Assembly: GCF_002280675.1 (NCBI RefSeq)
Contig: NZ_NCEN01000010.1
Span: forward strand, 1 to 64,000
DNA: 64,000 bases
Direction: 5' to 3'
Origin: Novosphingobium sp. 32-60-15
Lineage (GTDB): Bacteria; Pseudomonadota; Alphaproteobacteria; Sphingomonadales; Sphingomonadaceae
In this document: piece after piece, positions 21,146 to 30,110 of the stretch
Position numbering within the stretch: the stretch's first letter is position 1
How the letters are laid out: every line of letters starts with the position of its first letter
The notes under the pieces: model-generated
Databases searched by the model: none
The model's input: only the letters and a program-made list of their open reading frames with translations
What the model was told of the DNA's origin: nothing
Program-made: the position numbers and the translations under genes

Positions 21146-23149
21146 TTACTGACAGGCGAGGCATTCCTCGTAGTCCGTCTCGGCTGCGGCCAGTTCCATC
21201 ACGGGGGCGGCGGCGGTGTTGTCAGCCTCGACCCCACCGGCAAAGCCTGCGCGCTGCACGGACTTTGAACGAAGGTAATAGAGGCTCTTGATGCCGCGTT
21301 CCCATGCCTGGAAGTGGAGCATCATCAGATCCCACTTGTCGACGTCTGCCGGTATGTAAAGGTTCAGCGACTGCGCCTGATCGATATAGGGCGTGCGGTC
21401 TGCAGCGAATTCCAGCAGCCAGCGCTGATCGATTTCGAAGCTGGTCTTGAAAACCGCCTTTTCCTCGGGGCTGAGGAAATCGAGGTGCTGGATCGAACCG
21501 CCGTTTTCAAGGATCGTGTTCCACACATTGTTGGAATCCTTGGATTTTGCGGCCAGCAGCTTTTGCAGGTAGGGGTTCTTGACCACGAACGAGCCCGACA
21601 GCGTCTTGTGCGTATAGATGTTCGCCGGGATCGGTTCGATGCAGGCCGATGTACCGCCGCAGATGATGCTGATCGATGCGGTAGGCGCAATCGCCATCTT
21701 GCATGAAAAGCGCTGCATTACGCCCATGTCTGCAGCATCGGGGCAAGGCCCGCGTTCTTGCGCCAGCATCAGCGAGGCTTCATCCGCCTTGGCCGCGATG
21801 TGCTTGAACATCTTGAGGTTCCACGCCTTGGCCATGGCGGATTCAAAGCCGATGCCCTTCATCTGCAGGAACGAATGGAAGCCCATCACGCCCATTCCGA
21901 CGCTGCGTTCGCGCATCGCGGAATACTTGGCGCGGTCCATCACGCTGGGCGCGCGGTCGATGTAATCCTGCAGCACGTTATCCAAAAAGCGCAGCACGTC
22001 TTCGATGAACAGCTTGTCACCGTTCCATTCGTCCCACGTTTCAAGGTTCAGCGATGACAGGCAGCACACTGCCGTACGGTCATTGCCAAGGTGGTCGCGG
22101 CCGGTGGGCAGGGTGATTTCCGAACACAGGTTCGATGTCGAAACCTTCAGCCCCAGATCGCGGTGATGCTTGGGCATCATGCGGTTCACGGTATCGGCAA
22201 AGACGATGTAGGGTTCGCCCGTGGCAAGGCGGGTTTCGACCAGCTTCTGGAACAGCGAACGCGCATCCACCGTGGCGCGGATCGACCCGTCCTTGGGGCT
22301 GCGCAAGTGATGTTCGCGGCCATCGCGCACGGCTTCCATGAAATCGTCGGTCAGCAGCACGCCGTGGTGCAGATTCAAAGCCTTGCGGTTGAAATCGCCC
22401 GAAGGTTTGCGGATTTCGAGGAACTCTTCGATTTCGGGGTGGCTGACATCCAAATAGCAAGCCGCCGAACCACGGCGCAGCGAACCCTGGCTGATCGCCA
22501 GCGTCAGCGAATCCATCACGCGCACGAACGGGATGATGCCGCTGGTCTTGCCGTTCAGTCCGACCGATTCACCAATGCCGCGCACCTGGCCCCAATATGT
22601 ACCGATGCCGCCGCCGCGCGAGGCGAGCCAGACGTTTTCGTTCCACGTGGCAACGATGCCTTCAAGGCTGTCATCGACCGAGTTGAGATAGCACGAGATC
22701 GGCAACCCGCGACCGGTGCCGCCGTTGGACAGCACGGGCGTGGCCGGCATGAACCACAGCTTTGAAATGTAATCATACAGGCGCTGGGCGTGTTCCTGAT
22801 CATCGGCATAGGCATCGGCCACGCGCGCGAACAGATCCTGATACTTTTCACCGGGCAGCAGATAGCGGTCGTCCAGCGTATCCTTGCCGAAATCGGTCAG
22901 GCGCGCATCACGCGAATGATCGGTGACGATGGTGAACCGGCGCGGATTGACCTTCTTGGAATCGCTGACGGGTTCAGCCGCAGCAATCGCCGCTGCTGCA
23001 ACGGTTGCCGCCATTCCGGCGACCAGCGCATCGCTGCCAGCGTCCTGGGTATTCATATCAATTGCCTTTGTTTCTCCGGCAGTTGCCTGTTCAGCAAGAG
23101 CCAGTTCGTCCTGTGCAGCCACCACGCCGTCTCCGGTTCTGAAATCCAC
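21146..23149 (-). CDS. nrdA: ribonucleotide reductase alpha subunit (class I)
   Basis: Catalytic subunit making deoxyribonucleoside diphosphates. 667 residues. Active-site cysteines are in ISCYLNSVDD and STSNLCSEITLP, and the radical site is near RSVGMGVMGFHSFLQ. The C-terminal thioredoxin-interacting pair is EECLACQ (C663, C666). The N-terminus carries an Ala-rich stretch (about 41-60) and no ATP-cone domain of the usual 90 residues, so allosteric activity control by dATP may be absent. An internal ATG at 23056 is an alternative start. Upstream region 23150-23644 has regulator-like sites. Confidence 0.95.
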   Translation of the reverse strand: MDFRTGDGVVAAQDELALAEQATAGETKAIDMNTQDAGSDALVAGMAATVAAAAIAAAEPVSDSKKVNPRRFTIVTDHSRDARLTDFGKDTLDDRYLLPGEKYQDLFARVADAYADDQEHAQRLYDYISKLWFMPATPVLSNGGTGRGLPISCYLNSVDDSLEGIVATWNENVWLASRGGGIGTYWGQVRGIGESVGLNGKTSGIIPFVRVMDSLTLAISQGSLRRGSAACYLDVSHPEIEEFLEIRKPSGDFNRKALNLHHGVLLTDDFMEAVRDGREHHLRSPKDGSIRATVDARSLFQKLVETRLATGEPYIVFADTVNRMMPKHHRDLGLKVSTSNLCSEITLPTGRDHLGNDRTAVCCLSSLNLETWDEWNGDKLFIEDVLRFLDNVLQDYIDRAPSVMDRAKYSAMRERSVGMGVMGFHSFLQMKGIGFESAMAKAWNLKMFKHIAAKADEASLMLAQERGPCPDAADMGVMQRFSCKMAIAPTASISIICGGTSACIEPIPANIYTHKTLSGSFVVKNPYLQKLLAAKSKDSNNVWNTILENGGSIQHLDFLSPEEKAVFKTSFEIDQRWLLEFAADRTPYIDQAQSLNLYIPADVDKWDLMMLHFQAWERGIKSLYYLRSKSVQRAGFAGGVEADNTAAAPVMELAAAETDYEECLACQ

Positions 23150-23644
23150 GTCGCAACCCCTGTATCAATGCCCGCGCGAAGCGATCAGGCATGTCGTCCA
23201 ATCCGAATCAGGGCTGTTGCCCCGACATAGCGAATTTGGAACACATCAGGAACATATTTCCCGACAGAACCGCATCGCAGCATTCACAAATCGCGGGCGA
23301 GCGCGCATTCGCAGTGACAAATCTTTGCCAAACTGCGCAAAAACGCGGCTCGAAGCCCAAAAACAAGGTCTAGAGGTTCCCCCGAAGCCCAACCACAACC
23401 TATAGTGCCTTAACCACATTCTCGCACAAGGGGGTAATGGTGCTGAGGGGGACTCGATTCGTCGCAAGCCCGATTCGCTTCGTCGCTTGACGGCTTATGC
23501 TGCAGTGCAGCGACGCGTGGAAGAAGCGGCAGTTCAAGTGCCAAATGTCATCAACTGAAATATATTTGGTGCACGTCAGCAAATTGTGGACAAGAACCGG
23601 TCAACAGACACCATATGCTGTGTCCACAGAAATGGAGCGCCAGC
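23150..23644. promoter_or_regulatory. 495-base intergenic region between nrdA and the GlsB-type gene
   Basis: No gene seen. Notable elements: an 8-base inverted repeat TGTGGACA (23585-23592) and TGTCCACA (23621-23628), each resembling a DnaA box (the reverse complement of 23584-23592 is TTGTCCACA, one mismatch from TTATCCACA). Between them ACACCATATGCTGTGT (23608-23623) matches the palindromic NrdR box ACACWATATATWGTGT at 13 of 16 positions. A weaker NrdR-like half site TATAGTG is at 23402-23408. Both regulators control nrd genes in other bacteria; the sites here are unproven. Confidence 0.4.
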
Positions 23645-23893
23645 GTGCTGAATATTCTTTCGATCGTTTTTACCGGGTTGATCGTCGGTGTGCTCGCACG
23701 GTTCTTTTATCCGGGCGCTGTCGACATCGGGCTGTTCAAGACGATCCTGCTGGGCGTTGGCGGTGCGCTGATTGCGGGCCTGTTTGCCAGTTGGCGCAGC
23801 AGCGGCAACTTTGGCGATGGCGTGAACCGCGCGGGCTGTCTGGCCTCGGTCGTTGGCGCGATGCTGCTGATCCTTATCGGGCGTAGCTTGTAA
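23645..23893 (+). CDS. GlsB/YeaQ/YmgE-type membrane protein
   Basis: 82 residues from a GTG at 23645 with GGAG eight bases upstream. Three TM helices: LNILSIVFTGLIVGVLARFF, FKTILLGVGGALIAGLFASW, and ASVVGAMLLILIGRSL. This is the layout of the small transglycosylase-associated/GlsB stress-response family, inner-membrane proteins of unclear biochemical role. Confidence 0.88.
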   Translation: MLNILSIVFTGLIVGVLARFFYPGAVDIGLFKTILLGVGGALIAGLFASWRSSGNFGDGVNRAGCLASVVGAMLLILIGRSL

Positions 23894-23898
23894 TTCTT

Positions 23899-24055
23899 GT
23901 TTCGCGCAGAGGCGCAGAGGAAGCAGAGAGCACAGAGACGCTGCAAACTGCGGCGAAGCCGCCTTGCGTTCTCAACCTTGCCTCAAATGGCAATAAAACG
24001 GCGTGCAGCGCAAAATCTCTCCGATCTCTGCTCCCTCCGCGCCTCTGCGCGAAAC
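23899..24055. repeat. inverted repeat flanking comM, left copy
   Basis: Arm GTTTCGCGCAGAGGCGCAGA and onward (23899-23936) is mirrored by CTCTGCTCCCTCCGCGCCTC and onward (24026-24055). The roughly 90 bases between hold no gene. The same inverted arrangement recurs at 25658-25827, and one arm at 8793-8822. The comM stop codon begins 3 bases after the right arm. Confidence 0.75.
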
Positions 24056-24057
24056 AT

Positions 24058-25566
24058 CTAAGCCCGAGGCGCGACTCTGCGATAGCTGAGCGCTTCGGCG
24101 ATGTGGATACGGCCCACGGTGTCTGCGCCGCCCAGATCGGCGATGGTGCGCGCGACGCGCAGCATGCGGGTGTAGCCGCGCGCTGACAGCCGCATCGCTT
24201 CGGCGGCTTGGGCCAGCAGACGGCGGCCTGCCTCATCAGGCGTGGCGTAAGTATCAAGCAGTTCGGCATCGAGTTCGGCATTGGTGCGACGGCCTGTACC
24301 TTCCAGCCGCGCAGTCTGGATGGCGCGGGCGCGGGCCACGCGGGCAGCCACCTGGTCCGATCCCTCGGCAGGCGGGGGCAGCGCGAGATCGGCGGCAGAA
24401 ACCGGATCAACCTCGACGTGCAGATCGATCCTGTCCAGCAGCGGGCCTGATACCTTGGATTGATAGTCGGCGGCACAGCGCGGGGCGCGGCTGCACCCCA
24501 GCGCGGGATCGCCCAGATGCCCGCAGCGGCACGGGTTCATTGCAGCGATGAGCTGAACGCGCGCGGGGAAGGTGACATGGGCATTGGCGCGCGCCACGGT
24601 CACCTCGCCGGTTTCGAGCGGTTGGCGCAGCGAATCAAGCACGGCGCGCTGGAATTCGGGCAATTCGTCAAGGAACAGCACGCCGAGGTGCGCCAGGCTG
24701 ACTTCGCCGGGGCGCACTTTCAACCCGCCGCCGGTTAACGCCGCCATAGAAGCCGAATGATGAGGGCTGCGGAATGGCCTTGCGCGGCTGATCCGGCCAT
24801 CCTCAAGCGTTCCTGCCACCGATGCCACCATTGATACTTCCAGCGCCTCGGCAGGCGTCAGTTCGGGCAGGATGCCGGGCAGGCACGATGCCATCAGCGA
24901 TTTGCCCGCTCCCGGCGGCCCGCTCATCAACAAGTTGTGCGCGCCCGCCGCGGCGATTTCGAGCGCGCGCTTGGCGGTTTCCTGTCCCTTCACCTGTTTC
25001 AGATCGGCGCGGCGGCGCGGCGGTTCGGCCTCACCCTGTTTCGGTGCGGGCAGGCGGTGCGTACCCTTCAGATGATTGAGCAGGCCGACCAGATCGGGCG
25101 CGGCGATCACATCGATCCCGCTGGCCCAGCGCGCCTCCGGCCCTTGCGCGGCGGGGCAGATCAGGCCTTTGTCCTGTCCGCTGGCATGAAGCGCCGCCAA
25201 AAGCACACCGGGCGATGGCAAAACGCGACCATCCAGCGCCAGTTCGCCTACCGCCACATAATCGGCAATCTGTTCCAGATCGACCACGCCCATCGCTGCC
25301 AGCAACGCCAGCGCCACGGGCAGATCATAGTGCGAGCCTTCCTTGGGCAGGTCGGCGGGCGACAAGTTCACGGTGATGCGTTTGGGCGGCAGCGCAAGGC
25401 CAAGCGCCGAAAGTGCCGATGACACCCGCTCCCGGCTTTCTCCCACCGCCTTGTCTGGCAAGCCCACCAGCTTGAACGCGGGCATCCCCGGCGCAACCTG
25501 ACACTGCACTTCGACGCTGCGCGCCTCCAGCCCGAGATAGGCGACCGTCGATACCAGCGCGACCAT
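24058..25566 (-). CDS. comM: YifB/ComM family Mg-chelatase-like AAA+ ATPase
   Basis: 502 residues. Order: an N-terminal Lon-protease-like S5 fold (1-165, VEVQCQVAPGMPAFKLVGLP), an AAA+ domain with Walker A GPPGAGKS and Walker B VLFLDELPEF, and a C-terminal Mg-chelatase-type domain with CRCGHLGDP and CRAPRC-like cysteines. ComM is a hexameric helicase that extends branch migration during natural transformation, though the family is widespread in non-competent bacteria. No competence genes adjoin it. Inverted repeats lie on both sides. Confidence 0.93.
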   Translation of the reverse strand: MVALVSTVAYLGLEARSVEVQCQVAPGMPAFKLVGLPDKAVGESRERVSSALSALGLALPPKRITVNLSPADLPKEGSHYDLPVALALLAAMGVVDLEQIADYVAVGELALDGRVLPSPGVLLAALHASGQDKGLICPAAQGPEARWASGIDVIAAPDLVGLLNHLKGTHRLPAPKQGEAEPPRRRADLKQVKGQETAKRALEIAAAGAHNLLMSGPPGAGKSLMASCLPGILPELTPAEALEVSMVASVAGTLEDGRISRARPFRSPHHSASMAALTGGGLKVRPGEVSLAHLGVLFLDELPEFQRAVLDSLRQPLETGEVTVARANAHVTFPARVQLIAAMNPCRCGHLGDPALGCSRAPRCAADYQSKVSGPLLDRIDLHVEVDPVSAADLALPPPAEGSDQVAARVARARAIQTARLEGTGRRTNAELDAELLDTYATPDEAGRRLLAQAAEAMRLSARGYTRMLRVARTIADLGGADTVGRIHIAEALSYRRVAPRA

Positions 25567-25657
25567 GAACTCTCCAATCCGCTAAGGGTCATTGCTTAGG
25601 CAAGAGGCAGAGGGAAGCGATTGCGGCGCATTGCCGCCATTTTCGAAGCATTAAAGT

Positions 25658-25827
25658 GTTTCGCGCAGAGACGCCGAGGAAGCAGAGGGCGCAAAGATGC
25701 CGCGCTAACGGCAAAGCCGCTTGGTCAACTCCCGGCCCGTTGCAACTATGTTCACAAAACAGGAAAGGCCTGTCGGAACAGCGCACATCCCTGCGGCCTC
25801 TTTTTCCTTTGCGCCTCTGCGCGAAAC
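25658..25827. repeat. inverted repeat flanking comM, right copy
   Basis: Arm GTTTCGCGCAGAGACGCCGA and onward (25658-25698) is mirrored by CTTTTTCCTTTGCGCCTCTG and onward, ending GCGAAAC at 25827. It occupies half of the 355-base gene-free stretch 25567-25921, in which I see no gene. Same family as 23899-24055. Confidence 0.75.
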
Positions 25828-25921
25828 GGAATCCAACGCAAAACAGGCAAATATTAAAGTAAACGCAACTTAACTGCTTTCCTTGGCAATTCGGCAAGGC
25901 GGGCTGGCGGATTAACACTTC

Positions 25922-26638
25922 ATGTTCCGCCGCCTGATCCTTCCTGCCCTTGCCGCGCTGCTGGCCTGCCAGCCCGTTGCGGCGCGCGAGGTATTTACCC
26001 GTACCTGGGTGGAAAACGGCGTCAAATGGACCGAGACGACCGTTGTCGAGGTGGAAGAGGCAGGGTCTGAACGTCTGGTCGGCCTGCACCAGCCGCCTGC
26101 GCGCCCAGGGCTTACTAATAAAGGGGTGGCCAACTTCGGGCCGTTCACGGTGCTGGACGATACCCGCGCCGCGCTGGTAGCCGAAACCGACAGCTATTCG
26201 CCCGCCGATTTCCAGAAGATGCTGCGCGCCTATCCCGGCATCGCTGTACTGGAAATGGCCGATTGCCCCGGCACCGTGGATGACTTCGCCAATCTGCGGC
26301 TGGGCCGGATGATCCGCGCGCGCGGCATTGCAACGCATGTGCCCGATCATGGCTCGGTGCGTTCAGGCGCGGTTGAGCTGTTCCTTGCAGGAGCCACCCG
26401 CAGCGCCGCGCCGGACGCAGCGTTCGTGGTCCATTCATGGATTGATGAAAACGGGCGCGAACCTGATGACTTTGCCGCCAGCGATCCGGTCAACAAGGCT
26501 TACGTCAATTACTACCGCGAAATGGGCCTGACCGGAGACAATGCCGCAGCGTTCTATGCGCTGACCAATTCGGTACCGCATGAAGATGTGCTGATGCTGG
26601 GCACGGCCGATCTGGCAAAGTTTGCGGCGTTGAATTGA
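25922..26638 (+). CDS. periplasmic protein of COG3904 type (ClpP/crotonase-like)
   Basis: 238 residues with a signal peptide (1-21, ending PVAAR). The core VLEMADCPGTVDDFANLRLG, a THVPDHGSVRSGAVELFLAG block and AAFVVHSWIDENG resemble the ClpP-class periplasmic proteins of COG3904, where the GSxxSGAVELFLAG serine corresponds to the ClpP active-site region. Peptidase activity is unproven in this family. No partner is evident; polA converges from the other side. Confidence 0.7.
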   Translation: MFRRLILPALAALLACQPVAAREVFTRTWVENGVKWTETTVVEVEEAGSERLVGLHQPPARPGLTNKGVANFGPFTVLDDTRAALVAETDSYSPADFQKMLRAYPGIAVLEMADCPGTVDDFANLRLGRMIRARGIATHVPDHGSVRSGAVELFLAGATRSAAPDAAFVVHSWIDENGREPDDFAASDPVNKAYVNYYREMGLTGDNAAAFYALTNSVPHEDVLMLGTADLAKFAALN

Positions 26639-26654
26639 CCCCACGGCGCCAACC

Positions 26655-29495
26655 TTAATGCGCCGCTCCCCACGATAGCCCCGTCCCGATCTCGACCCCC
26701 AAAGGTACTGTCAGCTTCACCGAAGGTTCCGCCGCCGTCGCCATCACGCGTTCAATGACGGGCCGTGCCGCATCGACATCGCCCGCAGGCAGTTCGAACA
26801 CCAGTTCGTCGTGCACTTGCAGCAGCATCTTCACATGGCCCAGGCCCGCCTCTGCCAGAGCGGGCATCATGCGGGCCATCGCGCGCTTGATGATATCTGC
26901 GCTGGTGCCCTGAATGGGGGCGTTGATCGCGGCGCGCTCGCTGCCCTGCCGTTCGGCCTGATTCTTCGATCCGATGCGCGGGAACCACGTCTTGCGGCCA
27001 AACAGCGTTTCGGAATAGCCGCGCTCGCGAACGCTTTCCAAGGTATCGTGAATGTAGCGCTGGATGCCGGGGAAGCGTTCGAAATAGCGGTCGATCATCG
27101 CCTGGGCTTCATCCGCGCTCACGCCCAGCCGACCGGCAAGGCCCCAGCGGCTGATGCCATAAAGGATGGCGAAGTTGATCGTCTTGGCGCGGCCGCGCGT
27201 ATCGCGGTCTACCGTGCCGAACATCTCCATTGCGGTGCGCGAATGGATGTCCTCGCCTGCCGCGAAGGCTTCCTTCAATGCGGGCACATCGGCCATGTGC
27301 GCGGCAAGGCGCAGTTCGATCTGGCTGTAGTCTGCCGCCAGCAGCACATTGCCCGGTTCGGCCACAAAGGCATCGCGGATCTGACGGCCGATTTCGGTGC
27401 GGATCGGGATGTTCTGCAAATTGGGATCATTGGACGACAAGCGTCCGGTCTGCGCGCCGACAAGGCTGTAGCTGGTGTGGACGCGGCCCGTATCGGGGTT
27501 GATCGCAGCTTGCAGCGCATCGGTATAGGTCGATTTCAGCTTGGACAATTGCCGCCATTCCAGCACCAGCGTGGCAACGCTCGCGCCTTGCGCTGCAAGG
27601 CCTTCCAGCACCGACTGGTCGGTGGAATATTGGCCGGTCTTGCCCTTCTTGCCGCCCTTGTAGCCCAGCCTTTCAAACAGCACTTCGCCCAGCTGCTTGG
27701 GGCTGCCGATCGAGAAGGTTATGTTGGCCTCTTTGTGGATCACGCCTTCGAGCCGCGCGATCTGCGTCGCGAATTCGGCGGAGAGGCCTGCCAGACGTTC
27801 ACGATCCACCTTTATGCCGTTGCGCTCCATCATGGCGACAACGGGCACCAGCGGGCGGTCTACGCGGGTGTAAACGCGGGTTCCGCCCTCTTCGGCCAAG
27901 CGGGGGCTGAACAGGCGGTGCAGCCGCCATGTGACGTCTGCATCTTCTGCGGCATAGCGGGTGGCATCGGGCAGGGGTACTTCGGCAAAGGAGATAGCCT
28001 TTTTGCCGCTGCCGCAAAGGTCTTTGAACGTCATCGTGGCGTGGCCAAGGTGTCGGTCGGACAATTCGTCCATACCGTGCCCGGCCATGCCCACCTCGCC
28101 GCGCCCCGCATCAAGGCAGAAGCTCATCACCATCGTATCGTCGATGGGTGCAACTGCGATGCCGTGGCGGGCCAGCACGTTGAGATCATATTTGATGTTC
28201 TGCCCGACTTTCAGCACCGCATCGCTTTCCAGCAGCGGCTTGAGCAACGCCAAAGCGGCGGCCTTGTCCACTTGTGCGGGCTTTTCGGCGAACATATCGG
28301 TCCCGCCGTGGCCCAGCGGGATGTAGCACGCCTGATTGGGGCCGGTTGCAAGGCTGACCCCGACCAGATCGGCGCGCATCGCATCGAGAGCGCTGGTTTC
28401 GGTATCCACCGCCACCACCCGCGCAGCAAATGCGCGCGCGATCCACTGTTCAAGATCAGCGATGGTCTGGACGCAAACGTATGATTCGCGATCAATCGCT
28501 GGCCAAGCGGGCAGGGGGCGCACCGTGCCGACAGGAGTGGCAGGCGCGGCGGCATTGTCTGCCTTGGCAGGGTTCAGCTGCGTTTTGGGGCCGGGGCTGC
28601 CCTGCCCGCCATCCAGACGCCGCAGCAGGCTGGTAAAGCCGTGCTCGGTCAGGAACGCGGCCAGCGGATCACGCGGGATCTGGCCCAGCTTGAAATCCTC
28701 CAGCGCTACAGGAAGCGGGCAATCCTCTTTCAACTGCACCAGCACACGCGAAAGGCGGGCCATATCGGCCTGCTCGATCAGGCTCTCGCGCAGCTTGCTG
28801 GCTTTCATCGCAGGCGCGGCGGCCAGCGCCGATTCAAGATCGCCGTGTTCTTGGATCAGTTTGGTCGCGGTCTTCGGGCCGATCCCGCGAATGCCGGGGA
28901 CATTATCAACCGAATCACCCATGAGCGCGAGCACATCGCCGACTCGTTCAGGCTCAACCCCGAACTTTTCGACCACTTCGGCCACATCGATTCGCAGATT
29001 CTTCATCGTATCGAGCATGTCGACACGCCCGCCGCCCTCGGAACAGGTGCCGACAAGCTGCATCAGATCCTTGTCCGATGAAACAATCGTTACGTCCCAG
29101 CCGCGCAAACTGGCAGCGCGCGCGTAAGAAGCGATGATGTCGTCGGCCTCAAGCGCTTCCTCCTCGATGCAGGCGAGGCTGAAGGCGCGCGTGGCATCGC
29201 GGATCAGCGGGAATTGCGGCACCAGATCTTCGGGCGGAGGCGGGCGGTTGGCCTTGTATTGATCGTATAAATCGTTGCGGAACGACGTTCCGGCTTTGTC
29301 CAGAATCACGGCCAGGTGGGTCGGGCCATCGGCTTTGTGCAGGTCTTCGGCCAGTTTCCATAGCATCGTGGTGTAGCCATAGACTGCACCAACCGGCACC
29401 CCTGCCGGGTTCGTCAACGGGGGCAGGCGATGATAGGCGCGGAAGATGTAAGCCGAGCCGTCGACCAGATAAAGATGCTGCTTTTCGTCCATCAC
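26655..29495 (-). CDS. polA: DNA polymerase I
   Basis: 946 residues with all three PolA domains. The 5'-3' exonuclease (1-300) has VDGSAYIFRAYH and a helix-hairpin-helix GIRGIGPKTATKLI. The 3'-5' exonuclease (about 345-535) keeps the DxE metal motif in VVAVDTETSALDA, so proofreading should be active. The polymerase domain (about 570-946) has motif A LLAADYSQIELRLAAH, motif B RGRAKTINFAILYGISRWG and motif C LLQVHDELVFELPA. It fills gaps in repair and Okazaki fragment processing. Confidence 0.97.
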   Translation of the reverse strand: MMDEKQHLYLVDGSAYIFRAYHRLPPLTNPAGVPVGAVYGYTTMLWKLAEDLHKADGPTHLAVILDKAGTSFRNDLYDQYKANRPPPPEDLVPQFPLIRDATRAFSLACIEEEALEADDIIASYARAASLRGWDVTIVSSDKDLMQLVGTCSEGGGRVDMLDTMKNLRIDVAEVVEKFGVEPERVGDVLALMGDSVDNVPGIRGIGPKTATKLIQEHGDLESALAAAPAMKASKLRESLIEQADMARLSRVLVQLKEDCPLPVALEDFKLGQIPRDPLAAFLTEHGFTSLLRRLDGGQGSPGPKTQLNPAKADNAAAPATPVGTVRPLPAWPAIDRESYVCVQTIADLEQWIARAFAARVVAVDTETSALDAMRADLVGVSLATGPNQACYIPLGHGGTDMFAEKPAQVDKAAALALLKPLLESDAVLKVGQNIKYDLNVLARHGIAVAPIDDTMVMSFCLDAGRGEVGMAGHGMDELSDRHLGHATMTFKDLCGSGKKAISFAEVPLPDATRYAAEDADVTWRLHRLFSPRLAEEGGTRVYTRVDRPLVPVVAMMERNGIKVDRERLAGLSAEFATQIARLEGVIHKEANITFSIGSPKQLGEVLFERLGYKGGKKGKTGQYSTDQSVLEGLAAQGASVATLVLEWRQLSKLKSTYTDALQAAINPDTGRVHTSYSLVGAQTGRLSSNDPNLQNIPIRTEIGRQIRDAFVAEPGNVLLAADYSQIELRLAAHMADVPALKEAFAAGEDIHSRTAMEMFGTVDRDTRGRAKTINFAILYGISRWGLAGRLGVSADEAQAMIDRYFERFPGIQRYIHDTLESVRERGYSETLFGRKTWFPRIGSKNQAERQGSERAAINAPIQGTSADIIKRAMARMMPALAEAGLGHVKMLLQVHDELVFELPAGDVDAARPVIERVMATAAEPSVKLTVPLGVEIGTGLSWGAAH

Positions 29496-29771
29496 GGGGT
29501 GTTAGCAGGGCGATGCGGCTGCGTCATCGGCATTGCACACAACAGGACTAACAAGATTTTGGCGGGCGCAAATATGGCCTGAACGCTAGAGATTCAGGCG
29601 AAAAAAAGGCATTCCCGCCCGAAGGATAGGCGGGCTGTGACACCTTATTGTCGTGTTATGCTTGCAAGCTGATGAATTGCCGATTAATTGGGCCTAGAAG
29701 TCTACCGGCTGAGTAGGCTTTGCGGCGGGCTGCGTGCCCGGCGCGGTTCACTTCAATCCAGGGATTGTAAC

Positions 29772-29960
29772 ATGCGCAAGCTCATCCTCGCCGCCGTTGC
29801 CGGCACTGCCTTCGCTCTCGCTGGCTGCTCGGAAAAGCCAGCTGAAGAAGCTACTGAAGCTGCTATCGAAGCAACTGAAGCTGCTGCTGACGCTTCGGCT
29901 GCTGCCGTTGACGCTTCGGGCGCTGCTTCGGAAGCCGCTTCTGAAGCTGCTGCTATGTAA
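29772..29960 (+). CDS. Ala/Glu-rich small lipoprotein
   Basis: 62 residues. The leader MRKLILAAVAGTAFALAGC contains a lipobox LAGC with Cys19 as the likely lipidated residue. The mature part is about 43 residues of Ala, Glu, Ser, Thr and Asp with an imperfect EATEAA/ASEAA repeat that should be a single helix, reminiscent of short outer-membrane lipoproteins. A terminator follows at 29992-30026. The 276 bases before it, up to polA, contain two small hairpins near 29580-29640 but no gene. Confidence 0.75.
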   Translation: MRKLILAAVAGTAFALAGCSEKPAEEATEAAIEATEAAADASAAAVDASGAASEAASEAAAM

Positions 29961-29991
29961 TCTTCCCGCAAGGGATGATTATAAGAGTTTA

Positions 29992-30026
29992 AGGGGTGTG
30001 GCCTTCGCGGGTCGCGCCCCTTTTCT
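29992..30026 (+). terminator. terminator of the small lipoprotein gene
   Basis: AAGGGG (29992-29997, with TG) pairs with GCCCCTT (30016-30022), followed by TTCTCT. It starts 32 bases after the stop codon. Confidence 0.65.
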
Positions 30027-30052
30027 CTGTCTGCGTGTTTGATACGCGCACC

Positions 30053-30090
30053 AAAAAACGCCGCGTCAGCACAGGCTGCGCGGCGGTTTT
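30053..30090. terminator. bidirectional terminator before the beta-lactamase-like gene
   Basis: CGCCGCGTCAGC (30059-30070) and GCTGCGCGGCG (30075-30085) form a hairpin with loop ACAG; A6 lies on the left and GTTTT on the right, so both strands have a T-run after the stem. It mainly serves the minus-strand gene that stops at 30111. Confidence 0.75.
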
Positions 30091-30110
30091 GATTGCAGTG
30101 TCCGGGAAGA

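Noticed and set aside
26811..28484. 557-codon open frame antisense to polA
   Set aside because: It lacks any family motif, is His/Gly/Ala-rich as expected for the complement of high-GC coding sequence, and polA is fully conserved on the other strand.
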